Shown here: positions 8,778-17,321 of the stretch, piece by piece
Numbering within the stretch: the stretch's first letter is position 1
Layout of the letters: each line of letters opens with the position of its first letter
From: Polaribacter sp.
GTDB taxonomy: Bacteria > Bacteroidota > Bacteroidia > Flavobacteriales > Flavobacteriaceae
DNA: 48,893 nucleotides
Direction: 5' to 3'
Assembly: GCA_020740485.1 (NCBI GenBank)
Contig: DYMN01000002.1
Span: 1 to 48,893 of the forward strand
Notes under the pieces: generated by a model
Told to the model about the DNA's origin: nothing
What the model saw: the letters and a program-made list of their open reading frames with translations, nothing else
The model's database searches: none
Made by a program: the position numbers and the translations under genes

Positions 8778-9689
8778 ATGAATCAAAGTAAATTTTTAGT
8801 TTTTAGTTTAGCTTTAGTAATCCATTTTTCTACTAATGCACAAACTAACTTATTAAATGCGCAAGTCCCACAGGAAATAGGCGTTAAAACTGAAGAGCAA
8901 TTAGCTTCAGATAATGATAAACCATTGGCGTATGGCTACATTGATGATCGAGACATCTTTTGGTCAAAAGTGGTATGGGAATATATTGACTTGAATGAAC
9001 GTATTAATTTGCCTTTCTACTATCCTACTGATACAATGAGTATTTCTACGGACAGACGTTCCCTGTATGATACTTTGCTCAGAGGGGTCAAACAAGGTAA
9101 AATTACAGAAATTTATGACGATTCTTACTTTAATAACAAGTTAACCTTTGATGAGGTTAGTGCTAAATTATTTCGTGTTGATACAATTCCTGAAGGTAAA
9201 GAATTGTTATATGCTGATCCTACTGCGGATATATCTGAATATGTAGATAAATACACTATTGACTCTGAAATGATCGAAGGTTTTTTAATAAAAGGGGTTT
9301 GGTATATTGATTCACGACAAGGAGAAATGAAGTTTAGACTTTTAGGAATTGCGCCCATTGCACCTGATGTTCAATTAGTAGGAAGAAGTGATATAGATGA
9401 ATCTGTCATTAAGGAAAAACTCCCTTTATTTTGGGTATTTTACCCAAATGCACGTGAAGTGATGAACGAAATGAAAGTATTTAATCCTGACAATGCTGCC
9501 TTCCCCATTTCATTTGATCATCTGCTAAATGCCCATAGGTTTAGTTCGTTAATCTACAAAGATGAAAATATTTATGGCGATCGCGATGTGAAGAATTATG
9601 TTAAAGGAAATTCACTTTTTCAAGTGTTAGAATCAGAAAAACTCAAAGATGATATCCGAAACAAAGAATTGGATATTTGGAATTACTAA
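8778..9689 (+). CDS. gldN: T9SS/gliding protein GldN
   Basis: GldN is the periplasmic partner of GldK in the type IX secretion ring (PorN). The 303-residue product has a Sec signal peptide ending in STNA (cleavage about residue 21/22). The mature region contains the family's DDRDIFWSKVVWEYIDLNERIN segment near residues 57-77, and the mid-region GVWYIDSRQGEMKFRLLGIAPI. Unlike F. johnsoniae, where I recall a paralogue gldO beside gldN, no second copy is present here. It is the last gene of the cluster, and a rho-independent terminator follows within 25 bp. Confidence 0.96.
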   Translation: MNQSKFLVFSLALVIHFSTNAQTNLLNAQVPQEIGVKTEEQLASDNDKPLAYGYIDDRDIFWSKVVWEYIDLNERINLPFYYPTDTMSISTDRRSLYDTLLRGVKQGKITEIYDDSYFNNKLTFDEVSAKLFRVDTIPEGKELLYADPTADISEYVDKYTIDSEMIEGFLIKGVWYIDSRQGEMKFRLLGIAPIAPDVQLVGRSDIDESVIKEKLPLFWVFYPNAREVMNEMKVFNPDNAAFPISFDHLLNAHRFSSLIYKDENIYGDRDVKNYVKGNSLFQVLESEKLKDDIRNKELDIWNY

Positions 9690-9710
9690 TTTAATGTAAT
9701 AACTTGATAT

Positions 9711-9740
9711 AAAAAGACCTTCAAATCGGAGGTCTTTTTT
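9711..9740 (+). terminator. Rho-independent terminator of gldKLMN
   Basis: AAAGACCT (9713-9720) pairs with AGGTCTTT (9730-9737) around a 9-nt loop, and a run of six T follows. The -7 element of the next gene overlaps the end of the T run. Confidence 0.9.
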
Positions 9741-9747
9741 ATTTTTG
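9740..9747 (+). promoter_or_regulatory. -7 element for the FAD oxidoreductase gene
   Basis: TATTTTTG fits TAnnTTTG 20 nt before the start codon and starts on the last T of the gldN terminator. No clear TTG is seen at the -33 distance. Confidence 0.4.
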
Positions 9748-9767
9748 CAAATATTATAAGCATTACA

Positions 9768-10820
9768 ATGAAAGACTATTTAGTTGTTGGATTTGGATTA
9801 GCAGGATTAGCATTTACCTCCATTTTAGAGAGAAATGGTAAATCATTTGATATTATTGACAATAATAATAATATTAATACCCACAGAGTTGTAGGAGGAA
9901 TGTATAATCCTATCATTCTAAAAAGATTTACACCGGCATGGAAAGCCGATGAGATGTGGCACAAATCTATTCAAACATACCAATGGTTTGAAAAAAAATT
10001 TAATACAACCTATGTTTATCCATTTCAAATCTATAGAATTCTACAATCTTCAGAAGAGCAAAATAATTGGTCTGTTGCGTCCGATAAGGTCGTTATGAGA
10101 GATTATATGAATCCAACGATTAAAATGGAAAATTATAAAGGTATTAAAGCCCCTTTTGGCTTTGGAGCGCTGGATAAAGTGGGAAGAGTAGATGGAGAGC
10201 AAATATTATCAGATTATAAAAAGGAATTAAGCACAAAGGAATTATTTAATCAAGAAAACTTTACTTACGATGACATCTTTATGCGTAATGATACCGTTGA
10301 ATATCACGGGCAGCAATACAAACATATCGTGTTTAGTGAAGGCTCGAATATAGTTCATAATCCCTATTTTAATTATTTACCTATGAAAGAAGCCAAGGGA
10401 GAAATGTTAGTAATAGAAATACCTGACTTGAGTTTTACAAAAGCCATCAAATCAAGTTGCTTTATGGTGCCTTTAGGTCAGCAAAAGTATATAGTGGGTG
10501 CCACTTATAATTGGGAAGACAAATCGTATGAACTTACTTTAAACGGAAAATCAGAATTAGAAAAAAAATTGCAAAGTTTTTTAAAAGTCCCCTATACTAT
10601 TTTGGATTACAAAGCCGGCATTCGCCCTACTGTTTTAGACAGACGACCTTTATTGGGTCAACATCCCAAACACGATAAATTATGGGTACTCAACGGGTTG
10701 GGAACGCGTGGTATCATCTATGCTCCCGCTTTAGCTGAATTACTTTATGATGCTATTGAAAATGAAACGGAATTAGATAATGAATTAAATATCAATCGAT
10801 TCAATACATTGCTAAATTAA
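9768..10820 (+). CDS. FAD-dependent oxidoreductase (DAO family)
   Basis: The 350-residue protein begins with a Rossmann dinucleotide-binding motif, YLVVGFGLAGLAFTSILER (GFGLAG at 8-13), followed by an acidic IIDN strand end. It finishes with the D-amino-acid-oxidase/glycine-oxidase C-terminal pattern: AGIRPTVLDRRPLLGQHP, then WVLNGLGTRGIIYAP. The substrate cannot be read from the sequence. There is no signal peptide. The ABC-F gene begins 2 bp after its stop codon, so the two are probably co-transcribed. As far as I recall, a gene of this type commonly follows gldN in flavobacteria, but the intervening terminator argues against co-transcription with gldKLMN. Confidence 0.88.
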   Translation: MKDYLVVGFGLAGLAFTSILERNGKSFDIIDNNNNINTHRVVGGMYNPIILKRFTPAWKADEMWHKSIQTYQWFEKKFNTTYVYPFQIYRILQSSEEQNNWSVASDKVVMRDYMNPTIKMENYKGIKAPFGFGALDKVGRVDGEQILSDYKKELSTKELFNQENFTYDDIFMRNDTVEYHGQQYKHIVFSEGSNIVHNPYFNYLPMKEAKGEMLVIEIPDLSFTKAIKSSCFMVPLGQQKYIVGATYNWEDKSYELTLNGKSELEKKLQSFLKVPYTILDYKAGIRPTVLDRRPLLGQHPKHDKLWVLNGLGTRGIIYAPALAELLYDAIENETELDNELNINRFNTLLN

Positions 10821-10822
10821 AA

Positions 10823-12718
10823 ATGATAGATCTTAATAATCTAACCGTAACTTTTGCAGGAACTCCACTGTTTTCCGAAATAGGATTCAAATTAACACCC
10901 GGTAACAGAGTGGGTTTAATCGGGAAAAACGGGGCAGGAAAATCTACTTTACTCAAAGTAATAGCAGGCGAACAAGAATATTCCGGAACCCTTGCTATTG
11001 ATAAAGGAACTAAAATTGGTTTTTTAAAACAGGATATTGAATTCATAAATGGTCGCAATCTATTGGAAGAGGCCTATCTCGCTTTTACAGAAATTTTAAA
11101 AATTGAAAGTGATTTAGAAAAAATACACATCAGTTTGACAGAAAGAGAGGATTTCGAAAGTGAAGCTTATCATCAGCTTTTACATCAAATGGAAGAGCTG
11201 AACCACAGATGGCAAGTATTGGGTGGAGTTGCTTACAAAGGAGAAACCGAAAAAATATTGCAAGGATTAGGTTTCAAACCAACTGATTTCACAAAACCAA
11301 CCGAAACATTCTCAGGAGGCTGGCGCATGCGTATTGAATTAGCTAAATTATTATTACAACAAAATGATATATTGTTGTTAGACGAACCAACCAATCACTT
11401 AGATATTGATTCTATCATTTGGTTTGAAAACTTTTTAAAATCGTATCAAGGAATTGTATTATTGGTTTCCCATGACAAGATGTTTCTAAATAATGTTACC
11501 AATCGCACCATTGAGATATCACTAGGAAGTATCTATGATTTTAAAAAATCGTATTCACAGTATATTGAAATACGAAAAGAGTTGATTGAAAAGCAATTGC
11601 AATCTCAAAAAAATCAAGAAAAACAAATAAAGCATACAGAGCAACTCATCGAAAAATTTCGTTACAAGGCCTCTAAGGCGGCTTTTGCACAATCGTTGAT
11701 TAAAAAATTAGATAAAGTAGAGCGAATTGAAGTGGATGTAGAAGACCATTCAGCAATGAATTTGAGGTTTCCCCTATCAGACCAACCCGGTAAAGTGATT
11801 TTCACGTTGGAAAATATTTCAAAAGATTATGGAGAAAAAAAAGTGCTTCAAAATATAAATTTGCTTATAGAAAGAGGATGCAAAACGGCTTTTGTGGGAC
11901 AAAATGGGATGGGAAAAACTACCTTGGCAAAGATATTAGTAAATGAAATACGTTATCAAGGAAAAGTGGAGCTGGGACACAATGTGAAAATTGGATATTT
12001 TGCTCAAAACCATTCTGACAATTTAAATAGGGAAAACACCCTTTTGCAAGAAATGGAAAATGTGGCTAATGATGCAAATAGGATTAAAATCAGATCCATT
12101 TTGGGTAGTTTTTTGTTCAGTGGTGACACGGTTGAAAAAAAAGTAAAAGTGTTAAGTGGAGGCGAACGCAATAGATTAGCGTTAGCTAAATTGTTACTAA
12201 ATCCATTCAATGTACTGATTATGGACGAACCTACCAACCATTTGGATATGATTTCTAAAAGTGTTTTGAAAGAGGCTTTGCTCAATTTTGACGGTAGTTT
12301 AATTGTGGTATCGCACGATAGAGATTTTTTACAAGGATTGGTTAACAAAGTATACGAATTCAGAGATTTTAAAATCAAAGAATATTTGGGTGATATTGAT
12401 TATTACTTAGAACAACGCAATTTTGACAATTTCAGAGAGGTTGAAAAAGTGAACTTAACGATGGAAAACACTAAAAATAGTGAAAATCCGAAAAAATTAG
12501 ATTTAAAAACGCAAAAGAAAATTAAAAATCAAATTTCAAAAATTGAAATGCAAATAGCTGCTATAGAAACAGAAATTTCTAAGATGGACCAAGAATTAGC
12601 CGATAACAGCGAGGTGGTAATAAAAAACCCTGATTTTTTCAAAATATATCAGGATAAAAAAGATAAAGTAGTAGCATTAATGGATTTATGGACAGAAATG
12701 CAAAGTGAGTTAGAATAG
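10823..12718 (+). CDS. ABC-F family ATPase (Uup/EttA-like)
   Basis: The protein has 631 residues with two ATP-binding cassettes and no membrane domain, the hallmark of ABC-F proteins that act on the ribosome. The first cassette has Walker A GKNGAGKS (34-41), signature FSGGWRMR and Walker B LLLDEPTNHLD. The second has GQNGMGKTT, LSGGERNR and LIMDEPTNHLD. A charged linker joins them, and the C-terminus is a lysine/glutamate-rich coiled coil of about 90 residues, a feature of Uup-like members. The two-base gap from the upstream gene suggests translational coupling. Whether it is a housekeeping translation factor or a resistance-type member cannot be decided from sequence alone; the former is likelier. 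Confidence 0.93.
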   Translation: MIDLNNLTVTFAGTPLFSEIGFKLTPGNRVGLIGKNGAGKSTLLKVIAGEQEYSGTLAIDKGTKIGFLKQDIEFINGRNLLEEAYLAFTEILKIESDLEKIHISLTEREDFESEAYHQLLHQMEELNHRWQVLGGVAYKGETEKILQGLGFKPTDFTKPTETFSGGWRMRIELAKLLLQQNDILLLDEPTNHLDIDSIIWFENFLKSYQGIVLLVSHDKMFLNNVTNRTIEISLGSIYDFKKSYSQYIEIRKELIEKQLQSQKNQEKQIKHTEQLIEKFRYKASKAAFAQSLIKKLDKVERIEVDVEDHSAMNLRFPLSDQPGKVIFTLENISKDYGEKKVLQNINLLIERGCKTAFVGQNGMGKTTLAKILVNEIRYQGKVELGHNVKIGYFAQNHSDNLNRENTLLQEMENVANDANRIKIRSILGSFLFSGDTVEKKVKVLSGGERNRLALAKLLLNPFNVLIMDEPTNHLDMISKSVLKEALLNFDGSLIVVSHDRDFLQGLVNKVYEFRDFKIKEYLGDIDYYLEQRNFDNFREVEKVNLTMENTKNSENPKKLDLKTQKKIKNQISKIEMQIAAIETEISKMDQELADNSEVVIKNPDFFKIYQDKKDKVVALMDLWTEMQSELE

Positions 12719-12750
12719 TCAGAAAGTTTTCTTAATTTTACATCCGAATA

Positions 12751-13491
12751 ATGAATTATCTTCACCATATAGGAGCCTATTTTCTCATGTTGAGAGAAGT
12801 ATTCAAAAAACCCCAAAAATGGAAAGTTTTTTGGGATCTTTTCTTACGTGAAGTGGACGATTTAGGTTTGAAGTCACTTGGAATAGTAGCATTTATTTCC
12901 TTTTTTGTAGGAGGGGTGGTTTCTATCCAAACCGCTTTGAATATTGACAGTCCTTTTATCCCACGCTACCTTATCGGATTTGCAACGATGCGTTCTGTGA
13001 TTTTGGAATTTGCACCTACTTTTATTTCTGTTATTTTAGCAGGAAAAGTAGGGTCATTTATTACTTCAAGTATCGGAACCATGCGAGTAACAGAGCAAAT
13101 TGACGCTTTAGAAATTATGGGAATAAATTCTATCAATTACTTGGTGTTACCTAAAGTGATAGCTGCTTTATTGTTTTATCCCATTTTACTGGCTATGGCT
13201 ATGTTTTTGGGTATTTTAGGAGGTTGGGCCGCCGGAATATTAACCGATTTGTTTTTTACCGAAGACTATCTCTATGGAATTCAATTGGATTTCAATCCTT
13301 ATTTAATCCAATATTCTTTTATTAAAACGACAGTTTTTGCATTTGTAATCGTGACCATTCCTGCTTATCACGGGCATAAGGTGGAGGGTGGTGCTTTAGA
13401 AGTGGGTAGAGCCAGCACGAAAGCAGTCGTTTGGACCAGTGTCGTCATTATTTTATTAAATTATTTCTTAACTCAAATGCTATTAGGATAA
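12751..13491 (+). CDS. MlaE-type lipid ABC transporter permease
   Basis: This 246-residue integral membrane protein carries the MlaE/YrbE signature GTMRVTEQIDALEIMGIN (109-126) and several hydrophobic segments (about 45-65, 85-105, 138-165, 190-210 and 225-245). The family forms the permease of ABC systems that move phospholipids between the inner and outer membranes. Its stop codon overlaps the start of the ATPase gene (TAATG), so the two are a translationally coupled unit. No MCE-domain (MlaD-like) substrate-binding gene lies nearby, so that partner must be encoded elsewhere. Confidence 0.93.
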   Translation: MNYLHHIGAYFLMLREVFKKPQKWKVFWDLFLREVDDLGLKSLGIVAFISFFVGGVVSIQTALNIDSPFIPRYLIGFATMRSVILEFAPTFISVILAGKVGSFITSSIGTMRVTEQIDALEIMGINSINYLVLPKVIAALLFYPILLAMAMFLGILGGWAAGILTDLFFTEDYLYGIQLDFNPYLIQYSFIKTTVFAFVIVTIPAYHGHKVEGGALEVGRASTKAVVWTSVVIILLNYFLTQMLLG

Positions 13492-14255
13492 TGCTTGAAG
13501 TAAACAATGTATATAAATCGTTTGGCGAATTTCAAGTTTTGAAAGGCATTTCTACTTTTTTTGAAAAAGGGAAGACGAGTATGATTATAGGACAAAGTGG
13601 TTCGGGTAAAACTGTATTGATGAAAAGTATGTTAGGCCTTTTTAATCCTGACAAGGGTAATATTTCTTATGACGGAAGAATTTTTATGGATATGAAAGAA
13701 AATGACAAAAGAGAAATACGGAAGGAGATTGGTATGGTTTTTCAAGGTTCCGCCTTATACGATTCTCTGACGGTAGAGGAAAATGTGATGTTCCCGTTGC
13801 GGATGTTTACAGATGAAAACAAATCCGATATGTTAGACAGGGTAAATGCAGTATTGCAAAGAGTAAATCTTAACGAAAAAAATAAACTTTTTCCTTCAGA
13901 ACTTTCCGGTGGAATGAAAAAACGCGTTGCAATAGCCAGAGCTATAGTCATGAACCCTACCTATTTGTTTTGCGATGAACCTAATTCCGGATTAGACCCT
14001 AAAACATCAATCGTCATAGATAATTTAATTCAAGAAATCACGCAAGAATACGAAATGATTACAGTAATTAACAGCCATGATATGAATTCGGTGATGGAAA
14101 TTGGAGATAAGATTGTTTTTTTGAAAAACGGTTTAAAAGCTTGGGAAGGGACAAAAGATGAAATATTTTTAACTGAAAATGAGACTATTGTAGATTTCGT
14201 TTATTCTTCTAATTTGTATAAAAAAGTAAGAGAGGCTTATTTGAAAGGATTTTAA
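13491..14255 (+). CDS. MlaF-type ABC transporter ATP-binding protein
   Basis: The start is placed at the ATG overlapping the permease stop, giving 254 residues beginning MLEVNNVYKSFGEFQVL; an upstream in-frame ATG would only add sequence overlapping the permease. It has Walker A GQSGSGKT (34-41), Q-loop VFQGSALYDSLTV, signature LSGGMKKR (138-145) and Walker B YLFCDEPNSGLDP (158-170), with an H-loop in INSHDM. It powers the MlaE-type permease next to it, presumably in lipid trafficking across the envelope. The DEPNSGLDP wording is typical of the Mla subfamily. Confidence 0.93.
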   Translation: MLEVNNVYKSFGEFQVLKGISTFFEKGKTSMIIGQSGSGKTVLMKSMLGLFNPDKGNISYDGRIFMDMKENDKREIRKEIGMVFQGSALYDSLTVEENVMFPLRMFTDENKSDMLDRVNAVLQRVNLNEKNKLFPSELSGGMKKRVAIARAIVMNPTYLFCDEPNSGLDPKTSIVIDNLIQEITQEYEMITVINSHDMNSVMEIGDKIVFLKNGLKAWEGTKDEIFLTENETIVDFVYSSNLYKKVREAYLKGF

Positions 14256-14276
14256 GAAAAAAAAAGTTTTGAAAGT

Positions 14277-14306
14277 TTGATATTAAAAAATAAGATTATA
14301 TATTTG
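14277..14306 (+). promoter_or_regulatory. tRNA-Lys promoter
   Basis: TTG at 14277-14279, a 19-nt spacer and TATATTTG at 14299-14306 match the flavobacterial consensus exactly. The bases after the box (GCACGCTCAA) are identical to those after the rpsP promoter. Confidence 0.75.
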
Positions 14307-14324
14307 CACGCTCAAAAAGCAAAG

Positions 14325-14397
14325 GACTTGGTAGCTCAGTAGGTAGAGCACAACACTTTTAATGTTGGGGTCCTGGGTTCGAGCCCCAGCCAGGTCA
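14325..14397 (+). tRNA. tRNA-Lys (anticodon TTT)
   Basis: A full cloverleaf can be drawn. The acceptor stem is GACTTGG with CCAGGTC. The D arm contains AGCTCAGTAGGTAGAGC. The anticodon stem is CAACA/TGTTG around loop CTTTTAA, with the anticodon at 14358-14360. The T arm is CTGGG-TTCGAGC-CCCAG. The discriminator base is A and CCA is not encoded. It decodes AAA and AAG lysine codons. Confidence 0.96.
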
Positions 14398-14402
14398 CAT
14401 GT

Positions 14403-14429
14403 AAATCCCGATGAAAATCGGGATTTTTT
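14403..14429 (+). terminator. tRNA-Lys terminator
   Basis: AAATCCCGAT pairs with ATCGGGATTT around a GAAA loop, followed by a T run at 14424-14429. Confidence 0.9.
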
Positions 14430-14457
14430 ATTTATATATACTTGGGCGAGAAGTTTA

Positions 14458-14477
14458 CCCTGAGCGCAGTCGAAGGG
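14458..14477. repeat. Dispersed CCTGAGC/TCGAAGG repeat
   Basis: CCCTGAGCGCAGTCGAAGGG. Related copies lie at 17981-18000 and, inverted, at 24883-24900. Confidence 0.6.
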
Positions 14478-14582
14478 AGCCCCAGCCAGGTCACATGTAA
14501 ATCCCGATGAAAATCGGAATTTTTTGGTTTTAGTGGTGTTCGGCTCTAAAAAATCATTTATTTTTGCCGTCAAAATGGTAAA

Positions 14583-15512
14583 ATGTTATTAAATCTCACA
14601 GAAAGTCCCAATCAAGAAGTAGTTTATCACCCAAAGGGTTTTGAACCATTAAAACTGTGGATTAAACGTGATGATTTGTTGCACGAACACATTTCCGGGA
14701 ATAAGTACCGCAAGTTAAAATACAATGTAGAATTTGCTTTTCAGAACGGGTATAACACGTTATTGACTTTCGGAGGAGCGTTTTCTAATCACATTGCAGC
14801 AACGGCAGCTGCCGGAAACGAATTAGGTTTTAAAACCATCGGCATTATTCGCGGTGATGAGTTGTCAGAAAAAGAAGATATGATTCGTGAAAACCCTACT
14901 TTGCAATTTGCAAAAGAATGTGGAATGCAATTCAAATTTGTGTCTCGTTCGGATTACCGACTAAAAGACACTGAAGATTTTATAGATAAATTAAAAAACG
15001 AGTTTGGAGAATTTTATTTAGTGCCGCAAGGAGGAACTAATGCGCTGGCTGTAAAAGGATGTGAAGAGATACTCACGGAGAATGATCGTGAATTTGATAT
15101 TGTGTGTTGCGCGATGGGAACAGGAGGCACCATTTCAGGAATTATTAACACGGCCTTTTCTCATCAAAAAGTGTTGGGATTTCCGGCTTTAAAAGATGAT
15201 TTTTTAGAAAAAGAGATTAAAAATTATATTCATAATTTTGAAAATTGGGAATTGATTAAAGCCTATCATTTTGGAGGTTTTGCCAAAATGAATCAAGATT
15301 TGGTACATTTTATTAATGATTTTAAAATGCAAACAAGTATCACTTTAGACCCGATTTATACCGGCAAAATGTTTTTTGGGATTGTAGATTTACATAAAAA
15401 AGGATATTTTGACAAAAATAAACGTATTTTAGCCATCCATACAGGAGGATTACAAGGAATTAAAGGCATGAATTTCAGATTGCAAAGCAGAGGACACTCA
15501 ATTTTAGAATGA
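14583..15512 (+). CDS. PLP enzyme, ACC deaminase/D-cysteine desulfhydrase family
   Basis: The 309-residue protein belongs to the tryptophan-synthase-beta-like PLP fold. WIKRDDL (26-32) and SGNKYRKLKY give the predicted Schiff-base lysine Lys41, GGAFSNH (64-70) is the substrate-binding loop, and AMGTGGTISG is the phosphate-binding glycine loop. Family members deaminate 1-aminocyclopropane-1-carboxylate or release sulfide from D-cysteine; the latter is more usual in organisms without plant contact, but substrate choice cannot be settled here. Its last 4 bp overlap the start of the next gene (ATGA), so they are co-transcribed, although the products have no obvious common pathway. Confidence 0.88.
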   Translation: MLLNLTESPNQEVVYHPKGFEPLKLWIKRDDLLHEHISGNKYRKLKYNVEFAFQNGYNTLLTFGGAFSNHIAATAAAGNELGFKTIGIIRGDELSEKEDMIRENPTLQFAKECGMQFKFVSRSDYRLKDTEDFIDKLKNEFGEFYLVPQGGTNALAVKGCEEILTENDREFDIVCCAMGTGGTISGIINTAFSHQKVLGFPALKDDFLEKEIKNYIHNFENWELIKAYHFGGFAKMNQDLVHFINDFKMQTSITLDPIYTGKMFFGIVDLHKKGYFDKNKRILAIHTGGLQGIKGMNFRLQSRGHSILE

Positions 15513-16723
15513 AAAATTTACTTATACTCTTTTTTTTACTCTTTTCTTTCATTTTCACATCTTGTGGAAGTAAAAAGAAAGCGATTTCGCATAAAAATAA
15601 AAATATTGAAAACTCAAAACCCTCTGTAAAAGATACTTTATTAGATAGAAATACAGCCGATACAGAAGAAGAATCGAAGCCTATATTGGTAAGAGTAAAT
15701 ACAAATACAAAGGATTACATTGAAACTTTTGCTGCTATCGCCATGACCAAAATGGAAGAGCACCACATTCCGGCGAGTATTACCTTAGCGCAAGGCATTT
15801 TGGAATCGAGCAGTGGCAACAGTAAATTGACTTTAATGTCGAATAATCACTTTGGAATCAAATGTCATAAAGGTTGGGAAGGCGAAAGCGTATACTGGGA
15901 TGATGATGCAAAAGGTGAGTGTTTTAGAAAATACGACAAAGCCGAAAAATCATTTGAAGATCATTCCCAATTCTTGATAACGCGCGGACGTTATGCAACT
16001 TTATTTGAACTGCAACCCGGAGATTATGTAGGTTGGGCATATGGATTGAAAGCGGCAGGCTATGCTACGGATAAAAAATATCCACAAAAGTTAATAGGAT
16101 TGATTGAAACCTATAAATTATATGAATATGATGAAAAAGTTATTGGAAAACCTGCAATTTTAACTGCAAAGCTAGATGATGCTTATTATACCGTTCAAAA
16201 AAGTGAAGGTTTATTTTCTATTGCTAAAAAACACAATTTATCAGTAAATGAATTGAAAGATTTGAATAATCTCAAAGACGATGCTATTAAAGTAGGGCAA
16301 AAATTAATTGTAAAAAAAGCAGTTCCTGTCATTGTAAGTGAAAATACAATTGTTCAAAATGAACCTCAAAAAATGGATTCCGTTATCGATAATAATGAAA
16401 AGGTTTTGCCGGATTTTCACGAAGTTCAGAAAGGAGAAACGCTGTATTCCATTAGTAAAAAATACGAAGTTTCGATAGAAAATATTATTTTATGGAATCA
16501 GATTATTAACAATGAACTATCGATTGGCCAGCAATTAGTGGTAAAAGCACCCAAAAATGAGAAAGCGAATGTTGAGGTTAAAGGTTTACAGCACAAGGTA
16601 GAACAAGGAGATACTCTTTATTCCATTTCCAAAAAACACAATGTACCCCTTGAAAGAATTGTTGAACTCAATCACATTGAAAACAATGCAATCAGTATAG
16701 GTCAGCTATTAATTTTGGAATAA
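15509..16723 (+). CDS. Glucosaminidase-LysM lipoprotein (peptidoglycan hydrolase)
   Basis: This 404-residue protein has a lipoprotein signal ending in IFTSC (Cys19) and a glucosaminidase (glycoside hydrolase family 73-like) domain at about 70-207, with the putative catalytic Glu99 in GILESSSGNS. Three LysM domains follow at about 226-268, 303-345 and 361-403 (each with a GETLYSISKK-like motif), which bind peptidoglycan glycans. It should cleave glycan strands from the outer-membrane side during wall remodelling. It overlaps the preceding gene by 4 bp. Domain order is clear; the exact bond cleaved is inferred from family. Confidence 0.93.
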   Translation: MKNLLILFFLLFSFIFTSCGSKKKAISHKNKNIENSKPSVKDTLLDRNTADTEEESKPILVRVNTNTKDYIETFAAIAMTKMEEHHIPASITLAQGILESSSGNSKLTLMSNNHFGIKCHKGWEGESVYWDDDAKGECFRKYDKAEKSFEDHSQFLITRGRYATLFELQPGDYVGWAYGLKAAGYATDKKYPQKLIGLIETYKLYEYDEKVIGKPAILTAKLDDAYYTVQKSEGLFSIAKKHNLSVNELKDLNNLKDDAIKVGQKLIVKKAVPVIVSENTIVQNEPQKMDSVIDNNEKVLPDFHEVQKGETLYSISKKYEVSIENIILWNQIINNELSIGQQLVVKAPKNEKANVEVKGLQHKVEQGDTLYSISKKHNVPLERIVELNHIENNAISIGQLLILE

Positions 16724-16727
16724 AAAA

Positions 16728-16753
16728 AACGCAACCTTTTGTAAGATTGCGTT
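16728..16753 (-). terminator. Terminator between convergent genes
   Basis: AACGCAA (16728-16734) pairs with TTGCGTT (16747-16753). The A run at 16722-16729 becomes a T run on the minus strand, so it works best for the minus-strand Spy-like gene. No T run follows on the plus strand. Confidence 0.8.
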
Positions 16754-16770
16754 CTAATAGAATTAAGAAA

Positions 16771-17235
16771 TTATTTTTTGTGTGTTTTGTTCCCTTTTCC
16801 TTTGTGTTGATTTTTATCTTTGAACTCATTTTTGCGTTCTTTCATTTTATCTTCACGCATTTGTTCCCATTTTCCAAATTGTTCATCAGATAAGATTTTT
16901 TTCATTTCATTTTGAAAAGCGTTGTCCTTTTCAAGCATGTCACTTCTCATTTTAATTTTTTCTTCTTCGGTACGATTTACATTTTTTTCTTTCATCTTTA
17001 CCATTTCCCCTTTTTTGGCATCGTGTTGTTTTGCTCTGTTTTCTTCCAAAGCTCTAACTTCTTTAGCTTGTTCGTCGTTTAGTCCAAGTGCCAAAGTCAA
17101 TTCTTTAGTTCTCATTTCGGCGCGTTGTTCCGGAGTTGGTTTTGTTTTTTGACCTTTTTCAGGTTTTGTTTGATTGTTTTGTGCAGCTAATAGGCTTGTT
17201 ACAAATAAGGCTGCGATTAAAATTGTGTTTTTCAT
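16771..17235 (-). CDS. Spy/CpxP-like periplasmic protein
   Basis: The 154-residue product has a signal peptide (MKNTILIAALFVTSLLAAQ, cleavage after about residue 18) and a charged all-helical body rich in Lys, Glu and Met. It contains an LTxxQ-like LGLNDEQ region (51-57) and a second ILSDEQFGKWEQM, as in Spy/CpxP-family chaperone-like proteins. The last 30 residues are lysine/histidine-rich. A periplasmic stress or metal-related chaperone role is inferred from family resemblance only. It converges on the glucosaminidase gene across a terminator. Confidence 0.75.
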   Translation of the reverse strand: MKNTILIAALFVTSLLAAQNNQTKPEKGQKTKPTPEQRAEMRTKELTLALGLNDEQAKEVRALEENRAKQHDAKKGEMVKMKEKNVNRTEEEKIKMRSDMLEKDNAFQNEMKKILSDEQFGKWEQMREDKMKERKNEFKDKNQHKGKGNKTHKK

Positions 17236-17321
17236 TTTATATTAAGTTTAAATTGTTTAACGGTATTAAGAATTGAAATCCCACTAAAAGTTTAATCTCC
17301 AAGTGTTAAAGAAAACCTAAT

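Larger units (their letters stand above)
14381..14525 (+). repeat. Direct duplication of tRNA-Lys 3' end plus terminator
   Basis: A 49-bp block covering the last part of the tRNA and its terminator (14381-14429) is repeated at 14477-14525 with a single difference (G at 14422, A at 14518). The 47 bp between the copies include CCCTGAGCGCAGTCGAAGGG, a dispersed repeat also seen elsewhere in the window. The second copy lacks the rest of the tRNA, so it cannot make a functional RNA. Confidence 0.93.

Noticed and set aside
12004-12378. 124-codon open frame antisense to the ABC-F gene
   Set aside because: It is opposite conserved Walker and signature motifs and is best explained as a shadow frame.
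13431-13490. Longer start for the MlaF-type ATPase
   Set aside because: The extra 20 residues overlap the permease gene and are unlike the family; the TAATG overlap gives the normal N-terminus.
14477-14525. Second tRNA-Lys gene
   Set aside because: Only the 3' end and terminator are present; the D arm, anticodon arm and most of the T arm are missing.
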